Shown here: in pieces, positions 48,201 through 55,539 of the stretch | Position numbering within the stretch: the first letter of the stretch is position 1 | Layout of the letters: every line of letters begins with the position of its first letter | Source: Shewanella psychrophila | Lineage (GTDB): Bacteria; Pseudomonadota; Gammaproteobacteria; Enterobacterales; Shewanellaceae | Direction: 5' to 3' | Assembly (NCBI RefSeq): GCF_002005305.1 | Contig: NZ_CP014782.1 | Span: 1,054,001 to 1,118,000, forward strand | DNA length: 64,000 nucleotides | The notes under the pieces: generated by a model | The model's database searches: none | What the model was told of the DNA's origin: nothing | What the model saw: only the letters and a program-made list of their open reading frames with translations | Position numbers and translations under genes: made by a program

Positions 48201-49235
48201 ACGTATTGCCGCCGTATCCGATAAGGCCGTTGAAAACCCTTTAGTCGCTGCGATGAGTCCCTCACAAACCTGCTCCTGTTTGTCAATTGAGAGCAGTAAT
48301 GGCGCCACCTGTTCCCGATATTCCTGAGGCATATTTAATGCGGACTGCTTCAAAACCACTAAGGTTTTATTCAGTGTATTCAAGTCAGTTTCGAGCCTTT
48401 TTGGGCGCCGTGACAGCTCTACTGGATCGGCAAGTATATCTTCAGCTAAGCTCAGTTCATCGACACCCGCGGACAGATTAATCCGGCTCAATAGCTGATT
48501 AAAATCCTTCACCTCTTGCTGTAGCGTCTTTATCGGCTCAGCTTCAGAGTACACCCAAGAGGCTAACCAAGTTTGCCCCTTGGGCATATTGAGCGGCTCT
48601 ACAAGTTCTTTGCTCTGTAAATCCCTAAAGCTGACACTTACCTTAGATAACACTAAGGCTGACTCACTAAACTCATGTTTAGGGGCCGAAACATGAGATT
48701 TGGGAATATCTAAATGAGTACCTATTTCAATGACTGATGGTCTACTCACTTCTCCCTGATGAGAGAGTGAACGTGCGCCTGAACTCTCTTGCCGCCGAAC
48801 CAGCGCATCTGTGCCATCAAGAGCCCTTGATTCACCCGACTCCTCACTCAGATTAGCTTGACGATCAATGATCAGGGAGTGTAGTCCATCAGCCTCTGTG
48901 GTGACCCGCTCAATGATCCTAGCATTCAATGGGCTATGACCGGATAAGTCTAAATTTTCCGATATACCCATGGCCACTTGATTACCATAACGGCTCGCCA
49001 ATGCATGGAGAAAAACACCCAGCAATTGTCGGTTATCGACTGATAATGCACTCACATATTCTTTCACCGCCCGGGTATCTTTCAGCAAGGGGACGTGGTT
49101 AAGCATGCTAAGTAGCTTCTCCTTAAACCCCTCTCTGGCGGCGATGATCGTCGGAGCACCACTTACATTATCGGCAAGTGCCAGACGGCCATGTAATTTG
49201 GCCGCCTCGTTAAACGCATTCATTTCAATTGCCAT
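45231..49235 (-). CDS. Giant type III effector/translocated-protein candidate (1334 aa)
   Basis: I know no sequence family for this protein. It lies within the apparatus operon, 34 bp after a CesT-type chaperone gene and before ssaM-sctV, where SPI-2 has nothing. Residues 1-120 are helical and signal-peptide-free, about 150-900 are mostly long helices with coiled-coil stretches, about 985-1065 include alanine/glycine-rich parts (MLPGAGVAAPVVGLVGGLLQ), and 1137-1192 is a long hydrophobic block that could span a membrane two or three times. The last 140 residues are helical and polar. Edwardsiella EseJ, a known effector of this secretion family, has a similar length, but I cannot show homology. 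The composition matches the neighbours. Confidence 0.75.
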   Translation of the reverse strand: MAIEMNAFNEAAKLHGRLALADNVSGAPTIIAAREGFKEKLLSMLNHVPLLKDTRAVKEYVSALSVDNRQLLGVFLHALASRYGNQVAMGISENLDLSGHSPLNARIIERVTTEADGLHSLIIDRQANLSEESGESRALDGTDALVRRQESSGARSLSHQGEVSRPSVIEIGTHLDIPKSHVSAPKHEFSESALVLSKVSVSFRDLQSKELVEPLNMPKGQTWLASWVYSEAEPIKTLQQEVKDFNQLLSRINLSAGVDELSLAEDILADPVELSRRPKRLETDLNTLNKTLVVLKQSALNMPQEYREQVAPLLLSIDKQEQVCEGLIAATKGFSTALSDTAAIRQDIAKFNAQLPMKLLAKLSSSQQLSCYQMFAPFMAYSAKVAQESDSQAQEPAAAMGKHLTEFMSKGSEKLNETLPDVKTLVQCVSLIQAQSASLSASVSTAEQAHQDLNDLESAQQFVSEVLVEAKNLHDAKMESLAQVLQLKEKSRDVNQSAVQLTHLLRQAQLIDPKIAEAEDNTYASLLYLGGQEVLAKGNTLVFDEPVLIDELNLVEGITADITQNANLPHVSQLAKEVLQAQHKLAWHRGISSVSHSPNNQQNIDLDQDIAHLRLASEITQNKTAYLSFISDRQPMCEAYHGALVSLIASLPEGQVSEQLVVLLDSVKQERDANGALFTAIEAQQKAEDTLVVSGNQNRRLLTMSQELTVFAQEMKVERARVNLQEYLAFLPDLKSNNAQVRELTEQKQILTERVSTREHYLKDLYGSNWKTKLTDPQLSSPELRAYLNESAQLTLVLSKLSTCDDKYEACLLQLKQSALQAQKQGGYPDQGVSTSAEAWQSWMVQKFVGSWSGQYRPSMEALILERQLAKNNMSNMGEAYLALAKTVKGSAHSLNPMSAVTSLASPKGMASALGDLHNWSMSHPIEARELAGNLTHAYNIIMANPGTFGQELVNTVKTVWQAGTVKNQVNDILNGTREELPDKANFSMTPEMIALLHMAQMAPYVAGGAKGAVNTGIGGPALTRVFTMMLPGAGVAAPVVGLVGGLLQTWSEGQLAKQMSGYRSTEVMVNALIKGMQADGGLAARGKAVAGYMVQRQALQEVGTLARDSFEVGKLGAMKRFISDGLSWWKHATPGAKVFAVVTTLVATVGLSAAAVAATLLTLGTGGLGIVAAVGLGACGAALGGLLARGFRTSLLDSNFLGMGDTARQVERDMTSQRIELALARLGKNSLPEDADRSNTLGELLSLESSEQQTRLRERLTNALVTLEPGEQAEMFSHLMTNHAQIKGADLDNRHTHQRESVIEAAQTHLQGLGVSKEELLLCMAEVDNALAS

Positions 49236-49269
49236 GCTCTTCTCCCCCTAACTATTTTGACCTTAGAAC

Positions 49270-49650
49270 TCACTCACTGAGTCTTGCCTGAACACTTTCA
49301 TAGCTATCAATCAAGTGTTCTATAAACTCTGTCACCAAATCTGGCGTTGTAGGCATGGGCAAACTCATGAGATATAGTAAAGATTCTGAGTCTATGTCAT
49401 AACTGATGCGCCCCATTCCCTGCTCCGCTAAAACCAAGTTGAGCTGCAAACACAAACGCCAATATTGTGCCTCCTCGTGGTTGGATACTTGGGCTAGCAT
49501 GCAGTAAAAAGTCCACAGGTCATCCTGGTAATGAATTGAAATCATTAATTTGTTATCTAACATCAACAAGCATTGCTCGTTAGAATCAAAGGTTAGAGGC
49601 AGACCTAAGGACTGACCGACTTGGTTCAATAACAGTTCATCTTGATTCAT
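49270..49650 (-). CDS. CesT/Tir-family (class I) type III chaperone
   Basis: A 126-residue acidic protein with the class I chaperone pattern: N-terminal helix LNQVGQSLGLPLTFDSNEQCLLMLDN, beta strands (MISIHYQDDLWTFYCMLA), then a final helix (FIEHLIDSYESVQARLSE). Such chaperones bind one effector in a dimer and guide it to SctN. GGAG fits the second of two adjacent ATG codons (49650). It is immediately upstream of the 1334-residue gene, the likely client. Confidence 0.8.
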   Translation of the reverse strand: MNQDELLLNQVGQSLGLPLTFDSNEQCLLMLDNKLMISIHYQDDLWTFYCMLAQVSNHEEAQYWRLCLQLNLVLAEQGMGRISYDIDSESLLYLMSLPMPTTPDLVTEFIEHLIDSYESVQARLSE

Positions 49651-49716
49651 CATTATCTCCCACTCTGTTCATGGTAAACTCGTATGAATTTTGCCCCCTC
49701 CTGGCTTCAATGGATA

Positions 49717-49732
49717 TCAGGTATACACCTTA
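49717..49732. repeat. Imperfect copy of the TCAGGT palindrome
   Basis: TCAGGT-ATAC-ACCTTA, one base from perfect, in the 96-bp gap between sctW and the CesT-type chaperone gene. Confidence 0.5.
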
Positions 49733-49749
49733 ACTGAACTTTTTTAGCT

Positions 49750-50778
49750 CTATTCCTGATCGCACCATTTATCCAACAGACCCATCATGGCTTCTTCCAC
49801 ATGCTCTTTCTGTTCCGGATCCCTAAAGCAATCCAGCGGTACTATGGTCACTAATTCGCGCCATCGACGTAAAAAACCTAATCGTCTAGCGGGTAATAAT
49901 GGTAAGTGGCAGATCCGCTCTTCGAGCCATTGAGGATAAACCCAGGCTTGCTCGATAAGCTGTAAACTGATGTTAAGTACCTCATCGCCATCGATCTGGG
50001 TCGCTCGCCCCAATAGATTGCAATGTTCCTCTAAGGTAAGAAAGATGAGTAAACGGCGCAGATCTTCGACCACAGCAACCAGTTTGACCATGTTTCTAGC
50101 CGCTGTCTGGTCATTGAGTGGATCCGACAAAGCCCGCAGTAACACACGGATCTTTTTACGACGTTCGGGCAGATGTCTCAGCATATCAAACCACTTAGCC
50201 AGGCCTGCATTGCCTCTCGCGGCTTGCTGATACATCTGTGTCAGGGCGTGCAGACCAGCATGATCTAAAGGTAAACCTTCCATGGCTGCAAATAACGCAA
50301 TTTCAGCCCCCTCTTGAGCCAGCAGCTCTTTCAAGGCTTGCTTAAGTTTTTTGAGTGCCGCTTGGCCGAGTTTCCCTGACATGACTAAGGCCATCATAAG
50401 TAACATCACACTGCCACTATCCATTCCAGATTGTTTCAGTTGAGATAAGATCCGATCACCATCTCCCAGACTGGCAAATTGCTCCACTAACTTGTTCACT
50501 GTGGTGGATTGCTCATCACCAAGTTGCTTCATCAAGTTAGCTAATGCGGCAAACCTTAGATCTTCCGGCTCTTTTCCCTGATTAATTTTTTTCAGGTGAC
50601 TGCTCAAACCCAAACTCAAGCCTTCCATTGTCTCCTCTAACGCTTCGGCGCGAACTTCGGCTAACTCAGCCGCCGCCATCGCCATAACATTAGTTGCAGG
50701 GCTCACTTGAGTCCCGCTCCCATGGGGCTCCTGTGCCTGATGAAAATCCACAGAGCTGGCGCCATCGACTCTAACCAT
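49750..50778 (-). CDS. sctW: Type III secretion gatekeeper SctW (SsaL/SepL)
   Basis: A 342-residue cytoplasmic protein controlling translocator and effector order. The N-terminal segment is disordered, then EETMEGLSLGLSSHLKKINQGK and a helical HrpJ/YopN-like region (about 60-330) rich in leucine repeats. The place between sctL and the downstream genes matches ssaL in SPI-2. AAGGAG precedes the ATG. Confidence 0.85.
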   Translation of the reverse strand: MVRVDGASSVDFHQAQEPHGSGTQVSPATNVMAMAAAELAEVRAEALEETMEGLSLGLSSHLKKINQGKEPEDLRFAALANLMKQLGDEQSTTVNKLVEQFASLGDGDRILSQLKQSGMDSGSVMLLMMALVMSGKLGQAALKKLKQALKELLAQEGAEIALFAAMEGLPLDHAGLHALTQMYQQAARGNAGLAKWFDMLRHLPERRKKIRVLLRALSDPLNDQTAARNMVKLVAVVEDLRRLLIFLTLEEHCNLLGRATQIDGDEVLNISLQLIEQAWVYPQWLEERICHLPLLPARRLGFLRRWRELVTIVPLDCFRDPEQKEHVEEAMMGLLDKWCDQE

Positions 50779-50835
50779 AACTCACTCCTTAAATTCATCT
50801 GAGCCGATTTTCATCGACTGCTTCAGTCTATTCAC

Positions 50836-51495
50836 TCAGGTCCCGACACTCTTTATTCGGGACTCTGTTACAAATGTCTCCAGTAGTAGATCAAGGTGTT
50901 CAGCCAGATCGACTCTGGCAGTGAGAGAAGTAGAGCTTAATTCTGCTTGTCCTGACAATAAGCCAGAAGATACCTCCACATTCATCCGTCCCTCGAAAGC
51001 CAGTGCCATCGCCTCATAATCATCAGCCGCCACTAGCAGGGAAACCGCTTCCAGCCCCACCCGTTCGCTGACCTGATCAGAGAGTCGTTTAATCAAGAAG
51101 GGAGACGGCTCTTGCTCTAAAGTCCAGGCTTTAAGCACTGACTTAATCTGACCCGCTATACTCGCTTTTAAGTTATCCATCACGGCTTGAGTCAATTGTG
51201 CCTCATCAAAATGCCAATTAATCGCCTCTGTGATGGCCTGATCTTTGGCCTCTTTTTGCCATTGAGTCCGTAAAAACTCAGCCTGTTCACAGGCTTGTTC
51301 TAGTATCTCTTCTGCACGTTTTTTCGCCTCATCCCTCTGTTTTCTAGCTTTTTTAATTATTTGGGCTATTCTGCGTCGCGCATCTTGTTCCAGAGTCGTG
51401 ACCGATGCGGCGCGAACAAGCTCAGTGCCGCAGACCCAGTTGGGCCCCTTCCTCGAAATCCCGCAGGTTTGTACCTTTATTAAAAATGGATTCAT
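50836..51495 (-). CDS. sctL: Type III secretion stator protein SctL (SsaK)
   Basis: The ATPase-binding stator of the sorting platform (219 aa, like SsaK). I placed the start at ATG 51495, which overlaps the sctK stop and has GGAG eight bases upstream; the open frame extends 46 codons into sctK. A charged coiled coil (RRRIAQIIKKARKQRDEAKKRAEEILEQACEQAEFL) is followed by the FliH-like C-terminal domain. Confidence 0.88.
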   Translation of the reverse strand: MNPFLIKVQTCGISRKGPNWVCGTELVRAASVTTLEQDARRRIAQIIKKARKQRDEAKKRAEEILEQACEQAEFLRTQWQKEAKDQAITEAINWHFDEAQLTQAVMDNLKASIAGQIKSVLKAWTLEQEPSPFLIKRLSDQVSERVGLEAVSLLVAADDYEAMALAFEGRMNVEVSSGLLSGQAELSSTSLTARVDLAEHLDLLLETFVTESRIKSVGT

Positions 51496-52175
51496 AATAA
51501 TCGCTCCAGTCTTGATAGCCATCTGGGTATGTTTACCTCCCCAGTTGGCTGATAGGCCTGTAAATCTGAAAGCTCTAGACGAGCAGAAGGCAACATCAAT
51601 GCCAAAGCTAACCAGAGCGGATCCTCTTGCCATTGACTCGCAATAAGGGTTACCCCGACTGCTTGAGCTCGTTCTAGTAACTTATCAGGGGGGATAACTG
51701 ATAGCTGTAGCCTCATTTCCCGAGTCGGCCTTTGGGGCCAGATGGCCCAAGCCTGTTGAATTTGAGCGGATGTTAATACGTAAGCGAGCGCATCACGATA
51801 AATCCGTAACGACAAATACTCGGGAGTATTAAGATAAAACAGGCCTAAAACGGTCACTATAGCCTCGATTTTAAATCTCATGCCAAGCACAGCTTGTTGC
51901 TGAACATCCAGATGAGTGGGCAATACCCTCTCAGCAAGTCCATAACGCCTTACAACTAAGGTCTCTATGCGCCTAGCGAGCTCAGTATTGGCTTGGTATT
52001 TATCCTGCCAGCCCTTCAAAGCCAATGCCTGCCACCAACTCGGGTGCATGCTCGATACAGGCTGCCAAACGAGACGATTAAATGCCTTAAACTCCTGGCT
52101 TATCATTCCACCACTCACCCTATCGGCGGTCGATGTTTCCGACGGCACATTTATTTTTGATACATGATGACTCAT
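51492..52175 (-). CDS. sctK: Type III secretion sorting-platform protein SctK
   Basis: A 227-residue cytoplasmic protein in the position of SPI-2 STM1410 / OrgA-YscK genes. It contains FNRLVWQPVSSMHPSWW near the start and LGMRFKIEAIVTVLGLFYLNTPEYLSLRIYRD in the middle; YscK-type proteins are poorly conserved, so the call rests on order between sctJ and sctL and on size. Its stop overlaps the sctL start. Confidence 0.75.
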   Translation of the reverse strand: MSHHVSKINVPSETSTADRVSGGMISQEFKAFNRLVWQPVSSMHPSWWQALALKGWQDKYQANTELARRIETLVVRRYGLAERVLPTHLDVQQQAVLGMRFKIEAIVTVLGLFYLNTPEYLSLRIYRDALAYVLTSAQIQQAWAIWPQRPTREMRLQLSVIPPDKLLERAQAVGVTLIASQWQEDPLWLALALMLPSARLELSDLQAYQPTGEVNIPRWLSRLERLL

Positions 52176-52205
52176 GGTGCATGCTCCTCATTGTGCCAGC
52201 CTCTG

Positions 52206-52928
52206 TTATTTCCGCCTCATCCACCACATGCCGCCTAGGCTCATAAGAAAAATCCCTGACAAACTGATCACTATGGGTAATTTGTATTGCTCTAGCTCAG
52301 TCGAGAACAGGCTTAAACCTGTGTGTGTTGTTGGTTGAACAATTGGCTGATAGCGATAACTCGATGCCTGAAGATAGACACTAATATGCTCGAAACTTAA
52401 ACCCGGAACCGAATTTTGGATCAAACTCTTAATCTGATTTTCCGAATTGGATAAGTTAGCCTGGGGCGAATATTTAATATAAACCGACGCCGACTTTTCC
52501 TGAGGCACTTGACTGTTAGTTTCCGGCGTTGTTTCGGCTATAGACACTCGGGCGCTGATCACCCCATCCATACTCGACAGCGTTCGCTCGAGTTGCTGCT
52601 CCTTGAGGTAACCCATTTTGGCCTCCTCTTGAGCGGGTGAAGTCACTAACTGACCCGAGGGAAACAGATCCTCAATATTGGAATAGTGGGGCTTAGGAAA
52701 ACCGTTCTGCCGAAGTAACTCAACCGCATTAATAAACTGATCTTTCTCTATCCTCAAGGTGATATTACCGGTTTTTTGATCGGCTTCGGCACTGGCATCG
52801 ATATGATTTAACATCAAGAGCGCCACCATCTGATTAGCCTCATCCTGTGGAATATCCCGAAACAGATCTACCCGACAACCACTGAGCATCAGCACTAGAA
52901 ATAACAGAGACCACTTAAGATATTTCAT
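52206..52928 (-). CDS. sctJ: Type III secretion inner-membrane ring lipoprotein SctJ (SsaJ)
   Basis: A 240-residue lipoprotein forming the inner ring. The signal peptide ends in the lipobox LMLSGC, and the YscJ/FliF ring-building domain shows RDIPQDEANQMVALLMLNHIDA and QEEAKMGYLKEQQLERTLSSMDGVISARVSIA. A single C-terminal transmembrane helix (LPIVISLSGIFLMSLGGMWW) is followed by MRRK. Start overlaps the sctI stop (ATGA). Confidence 0.95.
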   Translation of the reverse strand: MKYLKWSLLFLVLMLSGCRVDLFRDIPQDEANQMVALLMLNHIDASAEADQKTGNITLRIEKDQFINAVELLRQNGFPKPHYSNIEDLFPSGQLVTSPAQEEAKMGYLKEQQLERTLSSMDGVISARVSIAETTPETNSQVPQEKSASVYIKYSPQANLSNSENQIKSLIQNSVPGLSFEHISVYLQASSYRYQPIVQPTTHTGLSLFSTELEQYKLPIVISLSGIFLMSLGGMWWMRRK

Positions 52929-53302
52929 TGCATATTCACCAATTTATTAATGGATTGGGACAAGGCGCCAGCGGTTTTCGCCGCCAGATCTACCTCAACA
53001 ATGGCTTTGCCCATCAACATTTGACTGGCAAGCATGGCCTCAGGTGAGGGGTTAATGCCCTCTATAGCACCAGTTAAGGGCTGAGGCTTCCCAGTCTGGT
53101 GCATCATATTCGCCGCCTTCATCAAAGGCTCACTGGTTCCCACTTGCGTGACCTGATTCGCCGCCTGGCTGATGGCCGGCGTACCAAGCTGCATCAACTG
53201 AGAAAACTTATCGGCTAAACCTGCATCGGTTTCTACCGCATCGGGCTTACTGGCTTGTTCTGCAGCTGCCTTAGCGAGCTGGCTAACACTTTGAATTTCC
53301 AT
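52925..53302 (-). CDS. sctI: Type III secretion inner rod protein SctI (SsaI)
   Basis: A 125-residue protein placed directly before sctJ. The C-terminal part (MLASQMLMGKAIVEVDLAAKTAGALSQSINKLVNMQ) is the YscI/HrpB rod domain, with the family feature of a helical, secreted C-terminus. The N-terminal half is low in complexity. It is longer than SsaI of Salmonella. It overlaps the upstream gene by 20 bases. Confidence 0.85.
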   Translation of the reverse strand: MEIQSVSQLAKAAAEQASKPDAVETDAGLADKFSQLMQLGTPAISQAANQVTQVGTSEPLMKAANMMHQTGKPQPLTGAIEGINPSPEAMLASQMLMGKAIVEVDLAAKTAGALSQSINKLVNMQ

Positions 53303-53600
53303 TTTGGCCTCCGGTTAACATGTGGCAAATCAGTTCACTGCGTCCATCGATAGGTCCCGCACCCGAGAATAAGAATCGCAAGCCTTGAGCCGCATCGCTG
53401 TGACATGATTTAAGCTCACGCAATGCCTTAGCTTGTTCCTTAAGGGCAAAATAGATCACGCTGGTACAGATCCGCCTGTCCTCTTCGTCTTGAATTAATT
53501 CTGGAAAAATGGCCAACAAGGCATAAGCTTGTTTATTCAGACCATGGTTAGATGCAGCAATAGCGGCCTCTACGAGTAACTGCTTATCTTCACTTTTCAT
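53283..53600 (-). CDS. ssaH: SsaH/SctG-like needle chaperone
   Basis: A 105-residue helical protein (EAAIAASNHGLNKQAYALLAIFPELIQDEEDRRICTSVIYFAL) with a TPR-like repeat, as in YscG/SsaH/EscG, which hold the needle subunit in monomeric form in the cytoplasm. It lies between sctF and sctI, as ssaH does in SPI-2. GGGAGG precedes the ATG. Confidence 0.8.
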   Translation of the reverse strand: MKSEDKQLLVEAAIAASNHGLNKQAYALLAIFPELIQDEEDRRICTSVIYFALKEQAKALRELKSCHSDAAQGLRFLFSGAGPIDGRSELICHMLTGGQNGNSKC

Positions 53601-53625
53601 GATGCCCTCCCAGGTATAAATGGAT

Positions 53626-53841
53626 CTAAATTTTAGAAATGATGCCCTGAATCATGTCTTTGACAGCCTTGATCATCGCACTCTCATAGGACACAAAATT
53701 GGAATACTGCTGCATGGCAAATTGTGCCTTTATCATCTTGTCCGGATCGTTAAGATCTCCTGCAGACATCTTGGCCTGTACCTCTTGAGCCGAACGTGTC
53801 GATAGCTGAGACAGCTGATTGACGATAGCGCTTAAATCCAT
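53626..53841 (-). CDS. sctF: Type III secretion needle subunit SctF (SsaG)
   Basis: A 71-residue needle protein. The second half, DPDKMIKAQFAMQQYSNFVS followed by YESAMIKAVKDMIQGIISKI, matches the conserved C-terminal helix of SsaG/EscF, with the usual Ile-rich end. The first half is the polar helix. AAGGAGG precedes the ATG. Its start is only 10 bp after the AraC-type regulator gene. Confidence 0.95.
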   Translation of the reverse strand: MDLSAIVNQLSQLSTRSAQEVQAKMSAGDLNDPDKMIKAQFAMQQYSNFVSYESAMIKAVKDMIQGIISKI

Positions 53842-53851
53842 AACAACCTCC

Positions 53852-54550
53852 TTAGGCCAATGTAGAACGCATTATCTTGGGGCTACACAGATAACGCTTC
53901 TTAAATGACTCGGTAAAATGAGAATGATTACTGAAGCCACTGTCCACGGCGATATCGGTAACTTTTTTCTCTGTCTCTAAAAGTTGCTGGCGGGCATAAT
54001 TCAAGCGCCGCTCCAACAACCACTGCTTAGCTGAAACACCGTAATTTTTGTAAAAAAAGAAATTAAGTTTACGCACCTCAATCTCTAAATCTTCGGCAAA
54101 GCGGGTCACCGACCAGGGCTGCATAAAATTATTCTCCAGATAACTCAGCATCTTGTTGTTATGAGCCAAGAAGTAACGTAATAGTCCGGAAAAATACTGG
54201 TTATCCATGCCCAGGCAATAGATAAAAATAAACTTCATCAAGAGGCTGCGATTACCGTTAAGCTGTTCGATCACATTACTTAACTCAGCAAATACCGGCA
54301 TAACCTTGATGGGAATGATGTTAAATGGCTTGATATGATCACAGGGACAGATCAAGTCCACCACCTCGTGATATAAAGCGTGTAATTCGCCGGGATAACA
54401 AAACAGATTGAGCCTAGTGCCACGATCAGCCTTAGACACTCTGGCTTCGCCTGTGGTCACCACAAGTTGGTCGCTTGCGATGGCTAAGGTATTGCCTTGA
54501 TAATTAATGTTGCCTGCTTGTCTAAACAAAACAATCTGTATCTCACTCAT
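53852..54550 (-). CDS. AraC-family regulator of the type III locus
   Basis: A 232-residue protein. The C-terminal 100 residues form the double helix-turn-helix of AraC (WSVTRFAEDLEIEVRKLNFFFYKNYGVS; EKKVTDIAVDSGFSNHSHFTESFKKRYLCSP). The N-terminal 130 residues (beta-rich, CYPGELHALYHEVVDLICPC) are a small sensory or partner-binding domain, like ExsA, which answers to secretion activity, or Edwardsiella EsrC. It is the first gene before the needle operon and likely part of it. Confidence 0.9.
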   Translation of the reverse strand: MSEIQIVLFRQAGNINYQGNTLAIASDQLVVTTGEARVSKADRGTRLNLFCYPGELHALYHEVVDLICPCDHIKPFNIIPIKVMPVFAELSNVIEQLNGNRSLLMKFIFIYCLGMDNQYFSGLLRYFLAHNNKMLSYLENNFMQPWSVTRFAEDLEIEVRKLNFFFYKNYGVSAKQWLLERRLNYARQQLLETEKKVTDIAVDSGFSNHSHFTESFKKRYLCSPKIMRSTLA

Positions 54551-54611
54551 GTGGATAACCCTTTTACTGCAAACTATGATTCATTGTGAAACATGCCTAA
54601 GTGCTTTGGCA

Positions 54612-54627
54612 TCAGGTGTAAACCTGA
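54612..54627. repeat. TCAGGT-N4-ACCTGA palindrome upstream of the AraC gene
   Basis: Perfect 6-bp arms with a GTAA centre, about 60-75 bp before the regulator start. Among the copies this has the most promoter-like position. Confidence 0.65.
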
Positions 54628-54770
54628 GATCGCCTCACCGTCATTTTAATACTGGCAACGGTCCGATTAGCTGGCGCCTTTGAAGAAATTATTTGAAGAT
54701 GGGCTAAAGACCGAACGTCGATATCACAGCGGACATTCGGTACTTAGTAGTGACTATTTACTAGAGAAGA

Positions 54771-55451
54771 TCAGACGAGTCCTATACTTACTGCAAGTAA
54801 GTTGTCTCGACTTTTAGTCTGTTTAAGTAACAGAAGTTCATCATAAACTTTGTGATCTATGTAATGAGAGGTAAAAAGGTGACCATCATTAGCCGATAAC
54901 CCATTTTTTTCAATGTGTTGATTAACAACTAAATTCATTTCATGAGTTAAACAATCGAGTAATTTTAGGGTCAACTTATCCCGTACCGCTTTTTTTATCT
55001 CAGGAGAGTCATGCTCCACCCGATCCAACTGAGCTTTATCGACAATAACCCTAGCAGCACTTTCCAATGCACTCTTTCCCGCACTGGCCCTTGTCATGTC
55101 GAGCGCTCCGGCAAGCTTAGACAATACCCACTTATTATTCACAGGATCCGCCAATGAACTGCCATTACTCACGAGTCTGTCTAACTTGAGTGCTCCATAG
55201 CTAAGCATATGTTGCTTAGCCGCTACGGCTTTATCGCCTTTACACCCCATTTCTTTGAATGCAGAGTGACAGGCTTTAGCCACCAAGTTATCACCGTCTC
55301 GCGCTAACCATAGCTGATCACTTAACACCTGTACTTGCCTATCTCGTATCCCCGAGCGTTTCTCTGCTGCTTGCTCCGGCGTTAAGCGTATTGCACATCG
55401 TATATTTAACATGGGTACAAAAGCAGAAGTCGCAATCTTGTCGGTGACCAT
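54771..55451 (-). CDS. Unknown protein in the effector part of the type III locus
   Basis: A 226-residue protein I do not recognise. It has no signal peptide, a polar helical body and a leucine-rich C-terminus (HKVYDELLLLKQTKSRDNLLAVSIGLV). AGGA stands six bases before the ATG. It lies between the sseF-like gene (with a terminator after it) and the regulator gene, where SPI-2 carries sseG. There is no hydrophobic segment like SseG, so it is not that protein. A further effector or chaperone is possible. Confidence 0.6.
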   Translation of the reverse strand: MVTDKIATSAFVPMLNIRCAIRLTPEQAAEKRSGIRDRQVQVLSDQLWLARDGDNLVAKACHSAFKEMGCKGDKAVAAKQHMLSYGALKLDRLVSNGSSLADPVNNKWVLSKLAGALDMTRASAGKSALESAARVIVDKAQLDRVEHDSPEIKKAVRDKLTLKLLDCLTHEMNLVVNQHIEKNGLSANDGHLFTSHYIDHKVYDELLLLKQTKSRDNLLAVSIGLV

Positions 55452-55484
55452 ATATTTCCTATATTAAGTTTATTTTCTAAAAAA

Positions 55485-55506
55485 ACTGACGCCCGTTGGC
55501 GTCAGT
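55485..55506 (-). terminator. Rho-independent terminator after the sseF-like gene
   Basis: A perfect 9-bp stem (ACTGACGCC / GGCGTCAGT) with a 4-nt loop is followed on the minus strand by seven T's. It should end most transcripts of the sse operon. Confidence 0.92.
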
Positions 55507-55539
55507 AAATATCGGTACTCAAGCACTTGTTGATCTCGA

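Noticed and set aside
50836..51633. SctL frame extending far into sctK
   Set aside because: A GGAG-preceded ATG at 51495, overlapping the sctK stop, gives the normal family length.
36648..53841. First impression of a Ysc-type (Vibrio/Aeromonas-like) type III system
   Set aside because: EspA/SseB-type filament genes, the SsaG-like needle, the ssaH-sctI-sctJ order and the sscB-sseF pair point to the SPI-2 family instead.
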